Assembly: GCF_039534165.1 (NCBI RefSeq)
Contig: NZ_BAAAUX010000023.1
Coordinates: 62,001-126,000 of the forward strand
Length of the DNA stretch: 64,000 nt
From: Saccharopolyspora_D taberi
Lineage (GTDB): Bacteria; Actinomycetota; Actinomycetes; Mycobacteriales; Pseudonocardiaceae
Reading direction: 5' to 3'
Shown in pieces: positions 49,542 to 57,997 of this stretch; positions within the stretch are counted from its first letter, which is position 1; each line of letters opens with the position of its first letter. The notes under the pieces are model-generated. The model did not search any database. It worked only from the letters and a program-made list of their open reading frames with translations, and was not told where the DNA came from. Made by a program: the position numbers and the translations under genes.

Positions 49542-49838
49542 GTGGGGTACCGAGCGAACCCCGATGCGCTGGACGGGGCCGGGGCCAAGGCCGAAGCGGC
49601 CGGGAGCCAGGCCGGGCGGGTGGATCTGGAGCGGCCCGCCGCCGACATCGGCCGGGCGATGCCCGGCGGGGCCACCGAGGACACCGCCGCCCGGGTCTCG
49701 CGGAGCTGGGCGGACGCGCTGGAGAAGTGGAGCCGCGAGGCCGAGCGGCACGGCGCGTCGCTCAGGGCCGCCGCCGACGACTACCGCGCCACCGACCGGT
49801 CCAACGCCGACCAGCTCGCGCGGACGGGAGCCCGCTGA
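49542..49838 (+). CDS. WXG100-like small protein of a type VII cassette
   Basis: 98 residues from GTG 49542, GGGAGG five bases upstream. Helical: VGYRANPDALDGAGAKAEAA, RVSRSWADALEKWSREAER, then HGASLRAAADDYRATDRS. The size, central Trp turn and late Tyr-Arg-x-Thr/Asp helix fit ESAT-6/EspC-like (type VII secretion) partner proteins. Its TGA overlaps the next ATG by one base. Probable partner or targeting factor for the following hydrolase. The divergent dapE start is 99 bases away. Confidence 0.65.
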   Translation: MGYRANPDALDGAGAKAEAAGSQAGRVDLERPAADIGRAMPGGATEDTAARVSRSWADALEKWSREAERHGASLRAAADDYRATDRSNADQLARTGAR

Positions 49839-51523
49839 TGGTGTCGCTGGCCGACGTGCGCCGGTGGGAACCGGCGGCCCTGGAGGAGATCTTCCGCACG
49901 CTGGGCAAGCGCCGGGACGAGCTCGTCGGGCTGGAGGACGAGCTCGACGGCGTCAAGAACCCGCCGGACTGGGAGGGCGAGGCCGCGGGCCCGGCCGCGA
50001 AGCGGCACGCCGGGCTGACCAGGTCGATGCGGGAGCTGATCGCCGAGGTCTCCTCCGTGCGGACCGCCGTCGGCAACGCCTCCGACGACGTCGAGGCGAT
50101 CCGCCGCAGGCTCGCCGAGACCGAGTCCACCGCCGAGGCGCACGGGTTCCAGATCACCGCGGAGGGCGGCGTGCGCGACGCCCATCCGCCCGAGGACGTC
50201 CCCGAGGACGAGGTGGAGCAGGTCAGGCAGCAGCGCTTGCAGGTCCGGGACCGGCTCGTCGAGGACGTCCGCAAGATCCTGATCGACGCCAAGCGGACCG
50301 ACGCCGAGCTCGCCGAGGTCCTCGACTCGGCCGACAAGGACAGGATCGAGCCCGGTAAGGGCGACTCGCTGGCGTCGGCCGCCAACACCACCGAGGTCCA
50401 GGCGCTGGCCGCCTCGGTGCGCCCGCCGGAGGGCGGCTCGCCCGAGGACAACGCCAGGTGGTGGAAGTCGCTGCCGGAGGACCAGCGCGAGGCGCTCCGG
50501 CAGAACCCGCCCGCCTGGCTGGGCAACCGCGACGGCATCCCCGCCGAGATCCGCGACCGGGCCAACCGCGCCCGCATGGGCGACGAGCGGGCCGCGCTGA
50601 CCGCGAAGAAGGCGGAGCTGGAGCAGGGCGGCGTCTCCGACGACGAGAAGGAGGAGCTGGCCGGGGTCGAGGCCAAGATCAAGTCGGTGGACGCGGTGCA
50701 GAAGATGCTCGACCGCGGCGACCGGCAGCTGATGCTGCTCGACACCGGCGGTGAGCGGGCGAAGGCCGCGGTGGCGGTCGGAAACGTCGACACCGCCGAC
50801 CACGTCGCGGTGTTCACGCCCGGGTTCAACACCACCGTCGACGGTTCGCTGAACGCCGACAAGCAGATGGACGAGCTGCGCAGGCAGGCCCAGTACGAGA
50901 GCGACCGCTACGGCGAGGGCGGCGAGGTCGCCGCGGTGACCTGGGTCGGCACCGAGTTCCCGCAGTGGAGCGAGATCGCCGACCCGGACCGGTCGGTGGC
51001 CAGCTCCGAGCCCGCCGAGAAGGGCGGGCAGAAGCTCGGCGACTTCTACAAGGGCATCAACGCCTCCCGCGAGGACGACCCGCACCTGACCGCGCTCGGC
51101 CACTCCTACGGCTCGACGATGACCGGCTACGGCCTCCAGCAGGACGGCCACGGCGTCGACGACGCGGTCCTGTTCGGCTCGCCGGGAGCGGGCACCGGCG
51201 ACGTGCAGGACCTCGGGCTGCCGGAGGGCCACGCCTACCGGATCGAGGCCAGGGACGACAAGGTCGCCGACCTGGCGCGCTTCGGCGGCGATCCCAGCCA
51301 CCTGGACGGGATGACCGGCCTGTCGGCCAAGGACTCCGAGGTGGGCGGCCGGAAGCTGGCCGAGGTCACCGGCCACAGCAGCTACTTCACCCCGGACAGC
51401 ACCAGCCAGTACAACATGAGCACCGTGGTCGCCGGTCTGCCCGACCGGGCCGTGCGCGACGATGGGCGCGGTTTCGGCGACGTGATCTCGTGGCCGGTGT
51501 CCAAGATCTCGGGGCTGTTCTGA
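49838..51523 (+). CDS. WxG-headed DUF1023 alpha/beta hydrolase, putative secreted effector
   Basis: 561 residues from ATG 49838. Residues 1-100: helical hairpin with PPDWEGEAAGPAAKRHAGLT, a WxG turn as in type VII substrates. Residues 100-300: acidic coiled-coil regions (DDVEAIRRRLAETESTAEAH and others). Residues 310-540: DUF1023 alpha/beta hydrolase with VAVFTPGFNTTV, nucleophile elbow TALGHSYGSTMTGYG (Ser near 425), Asp in EARDDKVAD and late His in VTGHSSYFTPDS. No signal peptide. Lipase or esterase activity likely. Overlaps both neighbours by one base (TGATG). Confidence 0.82.
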   Translation: MVSLADVRRWEPAALEEIFRTLGKRRDELVGLEDELDGVKNPPDWEGEAAGPAAKRHAGLTRSMRELIAEVSSVRTAVGNASDDVEAIRRRLAETESTAEAHGFQITAEGGVRDAHPPEDVPEDEVEQVRQQRLQVRDRLVEDVRKILIDAKRTDAELAEVLDSADKDRIEPGKGDSLASAANTTEVQALAASVRPPEGGSPEDNARWWKSLPEDQREALRQNPPAWLGNRDGIPAEIRDRANRARMGDERAALTAKKAELEQGGVSDDEKEELAGVEAKIKSVDAVQKMLDRGDRQLMLLDTGGERAKAAVAVGNVDTADHVAVFTPGFNTTVDGSLNADKQMDELRRQAQYESDRYGEGGEVAAVTWVGTEFPQWSEIADPDRSVASSEPAEKGGQKLGDFYKGINASREDDPHLTALGHSYGSTMTGYGLQQDGHGVDDAVLFGSPGAGTGDVQDLGLPEGHAYRIEARDDKVADLARFGGDPSHLDGMTGLSAKDSEVGGRKLAEVTGHSSYFTPDSTSQYNMSTVVAGLPDRAVRDDGRGFGDVISWPVSKISGLF

Positions 51524-52050
51524 TGCGACTCGGCAAAGCACTCCCGCTCATCGCGGGCGGCGCGCTCCTGGCCGCCTGCGCCACCCCATCCGCTCCGAAC
51601 GACGAGGGACCCATGGAAGACCCGCGGGCCGCGCTCCGGCAGCGCCCCAGCATCGAGGAGATCTCCGCCCGGTACGACCAGATGCAGCAACGGCTGCGGG
51701 ACCGGTTGTCCGCCGAGGTCGGTGCGGCGGGCTGGGAGGTGTCGGCACCGGTCAGCCGGGCGGGCTGCACCGAGCTCCCCGAGGTCCACGACGCCGAGAG
51801 CTGGGTGCTCGACTCCTGGAAGTCCCCCGGCAACCTGCCGGACGCGGAGTGGTCGCGGGCGGTGGCCATCGTCGGCGAGGTCACCGGCGAGTACGGCTTC
51901 GGCGCGCCCGAGGCGGTCGTGGATCGGCCGGGCGACCACGAGATCACCGCCAAGGACCCCTTCGGCGCGGTCTACCAGTTCGGCACCGCCAGCAACACGA
52001 TGCTGATGGTCAGCACCGGCTGCCACCTGCTCCGGTCCGCGCACGGCTGA
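51523..52050 (+). CDS. Lipoprotein, putative immunity partner
   Basis: 175 residues from ATG 51523. Signal peptide MRLGKALPLIAGGALLAACA with lipobox LAAC. The mature domain has SIEEISARYDQMQQRLRDRL, a single pair of later Cys (GCTELPEV and GCHLL) that could form a disulfide, and WSRAVAIVGEVTGEYGFG. It vaguely fits LppA-like lipoproteins. ATG shares its A with the effector stop. A surface lipoprotein coupled to a secreted lipase is the layout of known type VII lipase immunity proteins; specificity is inferred. Confidence 0.72.
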   Translation: MRLGKALPLIAGGALLAACATPSAPNDEGPMEDPRAALRQRPSIEEISARYDQMQQRLRDRLSAEVGAAGWEVSAPVSRAGCTELPEVHDAESWVLDSWKSPGNLPDAEWSRAVAIVGEVTGEYGFGAPEAVVDRPGDHEITAKDPFGAVYQFGTASNTMLMVSTGCHLLRSAHG

Positions 52051-52081
52051 CCCCTGCGGGACAGCTGTCACCTGCGCCGAT

Positions 52082-52094
52082 TACCGTTTTCCCC
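52082..52094 (+). promoter_or_regulatory. Leaderless promoter of dapD
   Basis: -10 TACCGT at 52082-52087, then seven bases to the ATG at 52095; no Shine-Dalgarno. Transcription should begin at the A of ATG, separating dapD from the upstream cassette. Confidence 0.6.
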
Positions 52095-53084
52095 ATGAGC
52101 AGCGCACACACCCCCGACCCGCAGTCCACCGGCGCCCACGGCGTCGGCCTGGCCACCGTCACCGACGACGGCACGGTGCTCGACACCTGGTTCCCCACCG
52201 TCAAGCTCGGCGACCCCGGCCGGTCCGGCAGCACCCGGCTCTCCGCCGAGGAGGCCGCGCAGTCGCTGGGCGAGGCCGGTGCCGCACTGCTCGGCCGGGA
52301 CGACGCCAGGGGCGTCGAGATCGTCGCGGTCCGCACCGAGATCGCCCGGCTCGCCGACGAGCCCGCCGACGCCCACGACATCTACCTGCGGCTGCACCTG
52401 CTGTCGCACCGGCTGGTGCACCCGCACGGCCAGAACCTCGACGGCATGTTCGGCGTGCTGTCCAACGTCGTGTGGACCAACCACGGCCCCTGCCCGGTGG
52501 AGGGCTTCGAGGCGACCCGGCTGCGGCTGCGTGCGCGCGGGCCGGTCACCGTCTACAGCATCGACAAGTTCCCGCGCATGGTCGACTACGTCGTCCCGTC
52601 CGGGGTCCGCATCGGCGACGCGGACCGGGTCCGGCTGGGCGCGCACCTGGCCAGCGGCACCACGGTCATGCACGAGGGCTTCGTCAACTTCAACGCGGGC
52701 ACGCTGGGCGCGTCGATGGTCGAGGGCCGCATCTCGGCGGGCGTGGTGATGGGCGACGGCTCCGACCTCGGCGGCGGTGCCTCGATCATGGGCACGCTGT
52801 CCGGTGGCGGCAAGGAGGTCATCTCGGTCGGCGAGCGCTGCCTGATCGGCGCCAACGGCGGCGTCGGCATCTCGCTGGGCGACGACTGCGTGGTCGAGGC
52901 CGGCCTCTACGTCACGGCGGGCACCAAGGTCACGCTGCCGGACGGCACCATCACCAAGGCCCGCGAACTGTCCGGCTCCACCGGCCTGCTGTTCCGCCGC
53001 AACTCCAGCACCGGCGCGGTCGAGGTCGCGACCCGCACCGGCGGCAAGGTCGAGCTGAACGCGGCACTGCACGCCAACGACTGA
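52095..53084 (+). CDS. dapD: Tetrahydrodipicolinate N-succinyltransferase
   Basis: 329 residues, actinobacterial DapD. N-terminal domain, then a left-handed beta-helix of hexapeptides (RLGAHLASGTTVMHEGFVNF, GVVMGDGSDLGGGASIMGTL, EVISVGERCLIGANGGVGIS). Transfers succinate from succinyl-CoA in lysine/diaminopimelate synthesis. Start ATG 52095. Equivalent to Rv1201c. Followed by a strong terminator. Confidence 0.95.
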   Translation: MSSAHTPDPQSTGAHGVGLATVTDDGTVLDTWFPTVKLGDPGRSGSTRLSAEEAAQSLGEAGAALLGRDDARGVEIVAVRTEIARLADEPADAHDIYLRLHLLSHRLVHPHGQNLDGMFGVLSNVVWTNHGPCPVEGFEATRLRLRARGPVTVYSIDKFPRMVDYVVPSGVRIGDADRVRLGAHLASGTTVMHEGFVNFNAGTLGASMVEGRISAGVVMGDGSDLGGGASIMGTLSGGGKEVISVGERCLIGANGGVGISLGDDCVVEAGLYVTAGTKVTLPDGTITKARELSGSTGLLFRRNSSTGAVEVATRTGGKVELNAALHAND

Positions 53085-53123
53085 GGCACTCAGGGCTGCG
53101 AACGCAGCGAAGCGGAACCACCG

Positions 53124-53182
53124 CCGGGGTGCATCTCCGCCCGGAAGAACCAGGCGGAGATGCGCCCCGGCATTTTTATAAT
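53124..53182 (+). terminator. dapD terminator merged with the CHAD-gene promoter
   Basis: CCGGGGTGCATCTCCGCC (53124-53141) pairs with 53153-53170 over 18 positions with one G-T wobble, followed by CATTTTTATA: a full Rho-independent terminator. The same T-rich run forms a consensus -10, TATAAT, at 53177-53182, five bases before the CHAD ATG. Confidence 0.85.
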
Positions 53183-53187
53183 CGGGA

Positions 53188-54126
53188 ATGGCTTCGACGA
53201 TCGGCGCACGCGAGTGGCACAACCGGGATATCGCCGATCTGGTCGGCGCCGAACCGATCGAGGTGGGCGCCGACGCGCCGATCTCCGAGCAGATTCGCGC
53301 CGGGCTCGACTCCCGGCTGCGCGCGCTGGTCTCCCACGACCCCGGCACCCGGCTCGGCGAGGACCCCGAGGAACTGCACCAGATGCGGGTGTCGGTGCGG
53401 CGGATGCGAGCGATGCTCAAGTCCGGCCGCCGCTTCCTGGACTCCGCCTGGTCGGAGCCGCTGCGCGCGGAGCTGGGCTGGCTCGGCCGCGCGCTCGGAC
53501 CGGTCCGCGACCTCGACGTCCTGCTCGAACGCCTGCGGGAGGAGGCCGCGACCTTCGACGCCGACGAGAGCGCGGCGGCGGCCCGGCTGATCTCGGGCCT
53601 GGAGGTCGAGCACGGGCAAGCCCGGTACGAGATGCTGGCGGCGCTGGACAGCGACCGCTACCTGGAGCTGGTGCGCGCGCTGGCCACCGCCGTCCGCGAC
53701 GAACTCCCGAGGTCCGCTGTGGACGGCTCCGGGGAGCTGCGGCAACTGGTCCGCAAGCAGTACCGCAGGCTGGCGAAGTCGGTGCGGCAGCTCGAAGACG
53801 AGCCCGCGGACGCGGAACTGCACGCGCTGCGCATCGAGGGCAAGCGGCTGCGCTACACCGCCGAACTGGCCGAAACCGCGCTGGGGCTCAAGAACCTGCT
53901 CAAGGCGGCCAAGCGGTTCCAGGACGTGCTCGGCGAGCACCAGGACGCCTGCGTGGCCCAACAGCGCGTGCGCGAACTGCTCGCCGGTCTCGCCGACGAC
54001 GTCGACGCCGGGGTGGCCTTCGTGGCCGGGCGGCTCGTCGAACGGGAGGAGGCCCGCAGGCTGGAGCGCCGGGCGCAGTGGCGCGCCGCGTGGGAGGAGC
54101 TGGAGTCAGCGGCCGACGGCATCTAG
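53188..54126 (+). CDS. CHAD-domain protein
   Basis: 312 residues. Conserved basic CHAD helices: LHQMRVSVRRMRAMLKSGRR, LGRALGPVRDLDVLLERL, ALRIEGKRLRYTAELAET, and FQDVLGEHQDACV. CHAD proteins bind polyphosphate through Lys/Arg surfaces; no CYTH or polyphosphate kinase gene is adjacent. ATG 53188 is five bases after a perfect TATAAT, so leaderless or nearly so. Confidence 0.92.
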   Translation: MASTIGAREWHNRDIADLVGAEPIEVGADAPISEQIRAGLDSRLRALVSHDPGTRLGEDPEELHQMRVSVRRMRAMLKSGRRFLDSAWSEPLRAELGWLGRALGPVRDLDVLLERLREEAATFDADESAAAARLISGLEVEHGQARYEMLAALDSDRYLELVRALATAVRDELPRSAVDGSGELRQLVRKQYRRLAKSVRQLEDEPADAELHALRIEGKRLRYTAELAETALGLKNLLKAAKRFQDVLGEHQDACVAQQRVRELLAGLADDVDAGVAFVAGRLVEREEARRLERRAQWRAAWEELESAADGI

Positions 54127-54195
54127 ACGAACGGACATGGGATTGGAGTCGATTACCCATAGATCGTCCGGGCCGGGGCCGGTTGACTGAGCGCC

Positions 54196-55008
54196 ATGAC
54201 ATCGATTCTCGTACTGGCCGCGTCGGGCAAGACCGGCCGCCGCATCGTCCCCCGGTTGCAGGCCGCGGGGCACTCGGTCAAGGCCGCGTCGAGGTCGAGC
54301 GAGGTCCGCTTCGACTGGACCGACCGCTCCACCTGGTCCGGCGCGCTCTCCGGAACCACCGCGGTCTACCTGGTGGTGCCGGACGAACCCGTCGCCGTGG
54401 ACGACTTCGTGCAGCAGGCGGTGGCGGCCGGGGTCACCCGGTTCGTCGCGCTCTCCGGCCGCGGCGTGGACATCTACAAGGTGCCCGGCATGCACGCGGC
54501 GGAGGAAGCGGTCCGCGCCTCCGGCGTCGAGTGGACCATCCTGCGGGCGAACAACTTCGCCCAGAATTTTGATGAGGATCTCTGGCTCGCGCCGCTCCAG
54601 GAGGGCGAGCTCGCGCTGCCGATCAAGGACGAGCGGGATCCGTTCGTCGACCTCGAGGACGTCGCCGACGTGGCCGCTGCCGTGCTCACCGAGGACGGGC
54701 ACGCCGGGCGGGTCTACGAGCTGTCCGGGCCGCGCGCGCTGGACTTCGGCGAGGCCGTCGACCTGGTCGCGAAGGCCACCGGCAGGACCATCCGGTTCGT
54801 CTCGCAGTCGTCCGAGGAGTACGTGGCGGGGCAGGTGGCGCGCGGTGTTCCGGCCGAAGCCGCCCAGTTCCTCGACATGATCATGGGCGTGCTGCGCGAC
54901 GGGCACATCGCCGCGGTCACCGACGGGGTCCGGCAGGTGCTCGGCCGCGAGCCCCGCAGCTTCGAGTCCTACGTCGAGCGCACCGCGGCGACCGGCGTCT
55001 GGGGGTGA
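54196..55008 (+). CDS. NmrA-like NAD(P)-binding reductase
   Basis: 270 residues. ILVLAASGKTGRRIVPRLQA is a Rossmann motif with ASGKTG in place of GATGxxG, followed by RFVALSGRGVDIY and FVDLEDVADVAAAVL. The NmrA/quinone reductase (QOR2)-like group fits. Two NmrA-like genes within 7 kb are not close paralogues. ATG 54196 has no clear ribosome-binding site. Convergent with dapC. Confidence 0.85.
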   Translation: MTSILVLAASGKTGRRIVPRLQAAGHSVKAASRSSEVRFDWTDRSTWSGALSGTTAVYLVVPDEPVAVDDFVQQAVAAGVTRFVALSGRGVDIYKVPGMHAAEEAVRASGVEWTILRANNFAQNFDEDLWLAPLQEGELALPIKDERDPFVDLEDVADVAAAVLTEDGHAGRVYELSGPRALDFGEAVDLVAKATGRTIRFVSQSSEEYVAGQVARGVPAEAAQFLDMIMGVLRDGHIAAVTDGVRQVLGREPRSFESYVERTAATGVWG

Positions 55009-55038
55009 GGTCGCGGGCCCGGCCCGGCCGGGCCCGCG

Positions 55039-56148
55039 TCAGCTCTCGGCGAGCCGCTCGGCCGCGGCGGCCACCCGCTCGTCGGTCGCGGTGAGCGCGA
55101 CCCGCACGTGGTGCGAGCCCGCCGGACCGTAGAAGGTGCCGGGAGCGACCAGGATCCCGCGCTCGGCGAGCCAGTCCACCGTCTCGGCGGCGGTCGCGCC
55201 ACGCGTGGCCCACAGGTACAGGCCCGCTTCCGAGTGCTCGATCGCGAAGCCCGCCCGCTCCAGCGCGGGCCGCAGGACGGCGCGCCGGGCGGCGTAGAGA
55301 TCCCGCTGCGCGCGCACGTGCTCGTCGTCGCCCAGCGCGGCGGTCACCGCTTCCTGCACCGGCCGCGCGACGATCATCCCCGCGTGCTTGCGCAGCTCCA
55401 GCAGCCGCTTGACCAGCACCGGGTCACCGGTGACGTACCCGGCCCGGTATCCGGCCAGGTTCGACGACTTCGACAGCGAGTGCACCGCGAGCACCCCGGT
55501 GAAGTCCTCGGTCACCGACGGGTGCAGCACCGAGACCGGCTCGGCGTCCCAGCCCAGCGCCAGGTAGCACTCGTCGGAAGCCACGACCGCGCCGACCTCG
55601 CGGGACGCGCGCACCAGCGCGCGCAGCCGGTCCGCGCCGAGCACGCGACCGGTCGGGTTCGACGGCGAGTTCAGCCAGACCAGGGCGGTTCCGGGCGGCG
55701 GCAGGTCGTCCGGCCCCAGCCGCACCACCGTCGCCCCGGCCAGTGTCGCGCCGACCTCGTAGGTCGGGTACGCCAGGTCCGGAATCGCCACCACGTCGCC
55801 GGGGCCGACGCCGAGCAGCGTCGGCAGCCAGGCGACGAGTTCCTTCGAGCCGATCGTCGGCAGCACCGCCTCCGGCGCCACCCCGGCCACGCCGTACCGG
55901 CGTTCCAGCGCCGCGACCGCGGCGGCCCGCAGCTCGGGCGTGCCGTGGGTGGCCGGGTAGCCCGGCTGGTCACCCGCGGACGCCAGCGCCCGCTGGAGCC
56001 GGTCCGGGACCGGGTCGACCGGGGTGCCGACGGACAGGTTGACGATCCCCCCGGGATGCTGCTGCGCGCGCTCCTTCTGGCCGGCGAGTGAGTCCCACGG
56101 GAAATCAGGCAGCGCCGGTCCCCGGCGGCCGATGGCCGGGCCGGTCAT
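55039..56148 (-). CDS. dapC: Succinyldiaminopimelate transaminase
   Basis: 369-residue fold-type I PLP aminotransferase. GYPATHGTPELRAAAVAAL, WLNSPSNPTGRVL, and SLSKSSNLAGYRAGY with the PLP lysine (near residue 225). The actinobacterial DapC subgroup is typically next to a ferredoxin gene, as here. Converts N-succinyl-2-amino-6-ketopimelate. ATG 56148 overlaps the fdxA stop by four bases. Position equals Rv1178 next to fdxC. Confidence 0.9.
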   Translation of the reverse strand: MTGPAIGRRGPALPDFPWDSLAGQKERAQQHPGGIVNLSVGTPVDPVPDRLQRALASAGDQPGYPATHGTPELRAAAVAALERRYGVAGVAPEAVLPTIGSKELVAWLPTLLGVGPGDVVAIPDLAYPTYEVGATLAGATVVRLGPDDLPPPGTALVWLNSPSNPTGRVLGADRLRALVRASREVGAVVASDECYLALGWDAEPVSVLHPSVTEDFTGVLAVHSLSKSSNLAGYRAGYVTGDPVLVKRLLELRKHAGMIVARPVQEAVTAALGDDEHVRAQRDLYAARRAVLRPALERAGFAIEHSEAGLYLWATRGATAAETVDWLAERGILVAPGTFYGPAGSHHVRVALTATDERVAAAAERLAES

Positions 56149-56465
56149 TCGCCCTGCGGAGGCAGGCTCGTGACGGGCTCCACGTCGAAGTCCTTCTTGC
56201 CCACCTTCGCCGCGCCACCGGGCGAGCCGAGCTCGTCGAAGAAGTCCACGTTCGCCTTGGTGTAGGCGGCCCACTCGTCCGGCACGTCGTCCTCGTAGTA
56301 GATGGCCTCCACCGGGCACACCGGCTCGCAGGCACCGCAGTCGACGCACTCATCGGGGTGGATGTAGAGCATCCGCCCGCCCTCGTAGATGCAGTCGACA
56401 GGGCACTCCTCGATGCATGCCTTGTCGAGCACGTCGACGCAGGGCTCGGCGATCACGTAGGTCAC
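56145..56465 (-). CDS. fdxA: Seven-iron ferredoxin
   Basis: 106 residues. Cys pattern in the first 55 residues: CVDVLDKACIEECPVDCIYE and ECVDCGACEPVCPVEAIYYE, giving one 3Fe-4S and one 4Fe-4S cluster. Acidic C-terminal extension. Electron carrier in the cytosol. GTG 56465 follows AGGAGAGCAACC. Four-base overlap with dapC is conserved in actinobacteria though the functional link is unknown. Confidence 0.95.
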   Translation of the reverse strand: MTYVIAEPCVDVLDKACIEECPVDCIYEGGRMLYIHPDECVDCGACEPVCPVEAIYYEDDVPDEWAAYTKANVDFFDELGSPGGAAKVGKKDFDVEPVTSLPPQGE

Positions 56466-56653
56466 GGTTGCTCTCCTGCTTGAAGCGTTGTCCTACCCGC
56501 GAAAGGAATCTCCTGACGCGGCTGATGACAGTATCCCCCGAGGTCTCCTGAGCGGGAACAGGTCCCAAGGCTTGGCACCGGACGTCTGCCACGCGAAACG
56601 CGCCGATGCTGGTCGGAGGGCAGCGATCCACCGCGGAGTGCTCTTCGCCACAG

Positions 56654-57022
56654 TCAGCCGCCGCGGGCCGCGTTCCGGCCCGTCACGATGCCCAGCATCA
56701 ACGCGCTCGGCAGCGAGCCCGCACCGATGAACAGCAGCGCCCGCCAGTCCCCGACGAGCACGATGTCCCCGCCCGGACCGAACAGCCCGAAGACGAACAC
56801 CGTCAGGAACCACAGCGCGAACGGCGCCGCCGCCACCCGCCTGCGCGGCGAGAGCCTGCCCGCCGCCGACACCAGCAGCGGGGTGGTCACCGCGGCCACC
56901 GCCGCCGTGATCGGGAACTGCACCTGACCCACCCAAAGCGGCAGGTAGAGCAGCTCGACCACCGCCAGCAGCACGGCGTCGACCAGCAGGAGGGCGAACA
57001 GCGTCCGGTCGGCACCCGTCAA
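56654..57022 (-). CDS. Small membrane protein downstream of mshB (Rv1171-like)
   Basis: 122 residues, four membrane segments: LFALLLVDAVLLAVVELLYL, QFPITAAVAAVTTPLLVS, FALWFLTVFVFGLFG, and LLFIGAGSLPSALMLGIV. TTG 57022 overlaps the mshB stop (TTGA), implying coupling. Position after mshB matches Rv1170-Rv1171. Function unknown. The 173-base gap on to fdxA carries nothing recognisable. Confidence 0.8.
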   Translation of the reverse strand: MTGADRTLFALLLVDAVLLAVVELLYLPLWVGQVQFPITAAVAAVTTPLLVSAAGRLSPRRRVAAAPFALWFLTVFVFGLFGPGGDIVLVGDWRALLFIGAGSLPSALMLGIVTGRNAARGG

Positions 57023-57930
57023 CGGTTGCCCACCGGCTCGGTACCGCTGACCCCCAGCCCGCCGAACAGATCGGTCGCGCACCCCTGCGGGTCGCCCGCG
57101 GCCAGCACGTAGTGCTCGGTCTGCACCACGGGCTGCGCGACGCCGTTCGACAGCGCGTACGCGGCCACCCCGGCGCCGTTGTCCCACCGGTCGAGCCAGA
57201 CCTTGACCTGCGTGCCGTGCGCGCGCAGCGCGCTGATCTTGGCGGGCAGGTGCTCGCCGATGTCGATCACGGTGCTGATCGACTCGTCGGCCACCCCGGG
57301 CAGCTCGTGCGGCTCCGGCAGGTCGAACGGCATGCCCTCGGCCTCGGCCAGCGCCGCCAGGCCCTCCCCGGTCACCCCGCGCGAGGGAACGGCGTGGAAG
57401 ACCCGCAGCACGTCCGGCGAGTTCGCGGTGGCCGCCATGGTCACCTCGTGGGCGCGGATGTGGTCCGGGTGCCCGTAACCGCCGTCGGCGGCGTAGGTCA
57501 CGACGACCTGCGGCCGGACCTCCCGCAGCACCGCCTCCAGAGCCTCGGTCTGCGCCTGCCGGTCGCCGGTCGCGAAGGCGCGCGGGTGCGCTTCGGCCAG
57601 CGCGCCCGCCTTGCCCGGTTCCTCCCAGAGCATCCCGGAATCCCGCCAGCGGCCGACGCCGCCGAGGAACCGGTGGTCGGCGACCCGCAGCGCGGTGCAG
57701 GCCGAGCGGAGCTCGCCGACCCGGTAGCCGCCGAGCTGGTCGGCCTGGTCGGCGGCCAGGCCGCGAAGGCTGTCCGGGATGACCTCGCCCTCCTCACCGA
57801 GGGTGCAGGTCACCAGGACCACCTGCACGCCGCGCGCGGCGTAGCGGGCGATCGTCCCGCCGGTCCACAGGGTTTCGTCATCGGGGTGCGCGTGTACCAG
57901 CAGCAACCGCGGTGGGGCCGTCAGCGTCAC
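57019..57930 (-). CDS. mshB: Mycothiol biosynthesis deacetylase MshB
   Basis: 303 residues. LLVHAHPDDETLWTGG contains the AHPDDE zinc motif near residue 13, with the later GGYGHPDHIRAHE giving the third ligand. Deacetylates GlcNAc-inositol in mycothiol synthesis, the actinobacterial thiol. GTG 57930 follows GGAGCG, and TAGGCT ends six bases upstream, so either mode of initiation is possible. Equivalent to Rv1170. Confidence 0.93.
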   Translation of the reverse strand: MTLTAPPRLLLVHAHPDDETLWTGGTIARYAARGVQVVLVTCTLGEEGEVIPDSLRGLAADQADQLGGYRVGELRSACTALRVADHRFLGGVGRWRDSGMLWEEPGKAGALAEAHPRAFATGDRQAQTEALEAVLREVRPQVVVTYAADGGYGHPDHIRAHEVTMAATANSPDVLRVFHAVPSRGVTGEGLAALAEAEGMPFDLPEPHELPGVADESISTVIDIGEHLPAKISALRAHGTQVKVWLDRWDNGAGVAAYALSNGVAQPVVQTEHYVLAAGDPQGCATDLFGGLGVSGTEPVGNR

Positions 57931-57997
57931 CGCTCCAGCCTAATCGTCCGGGTGATCATGTGAGCGAAAGGTAGCGGGATTGGCCCCGAAGTCCGGT

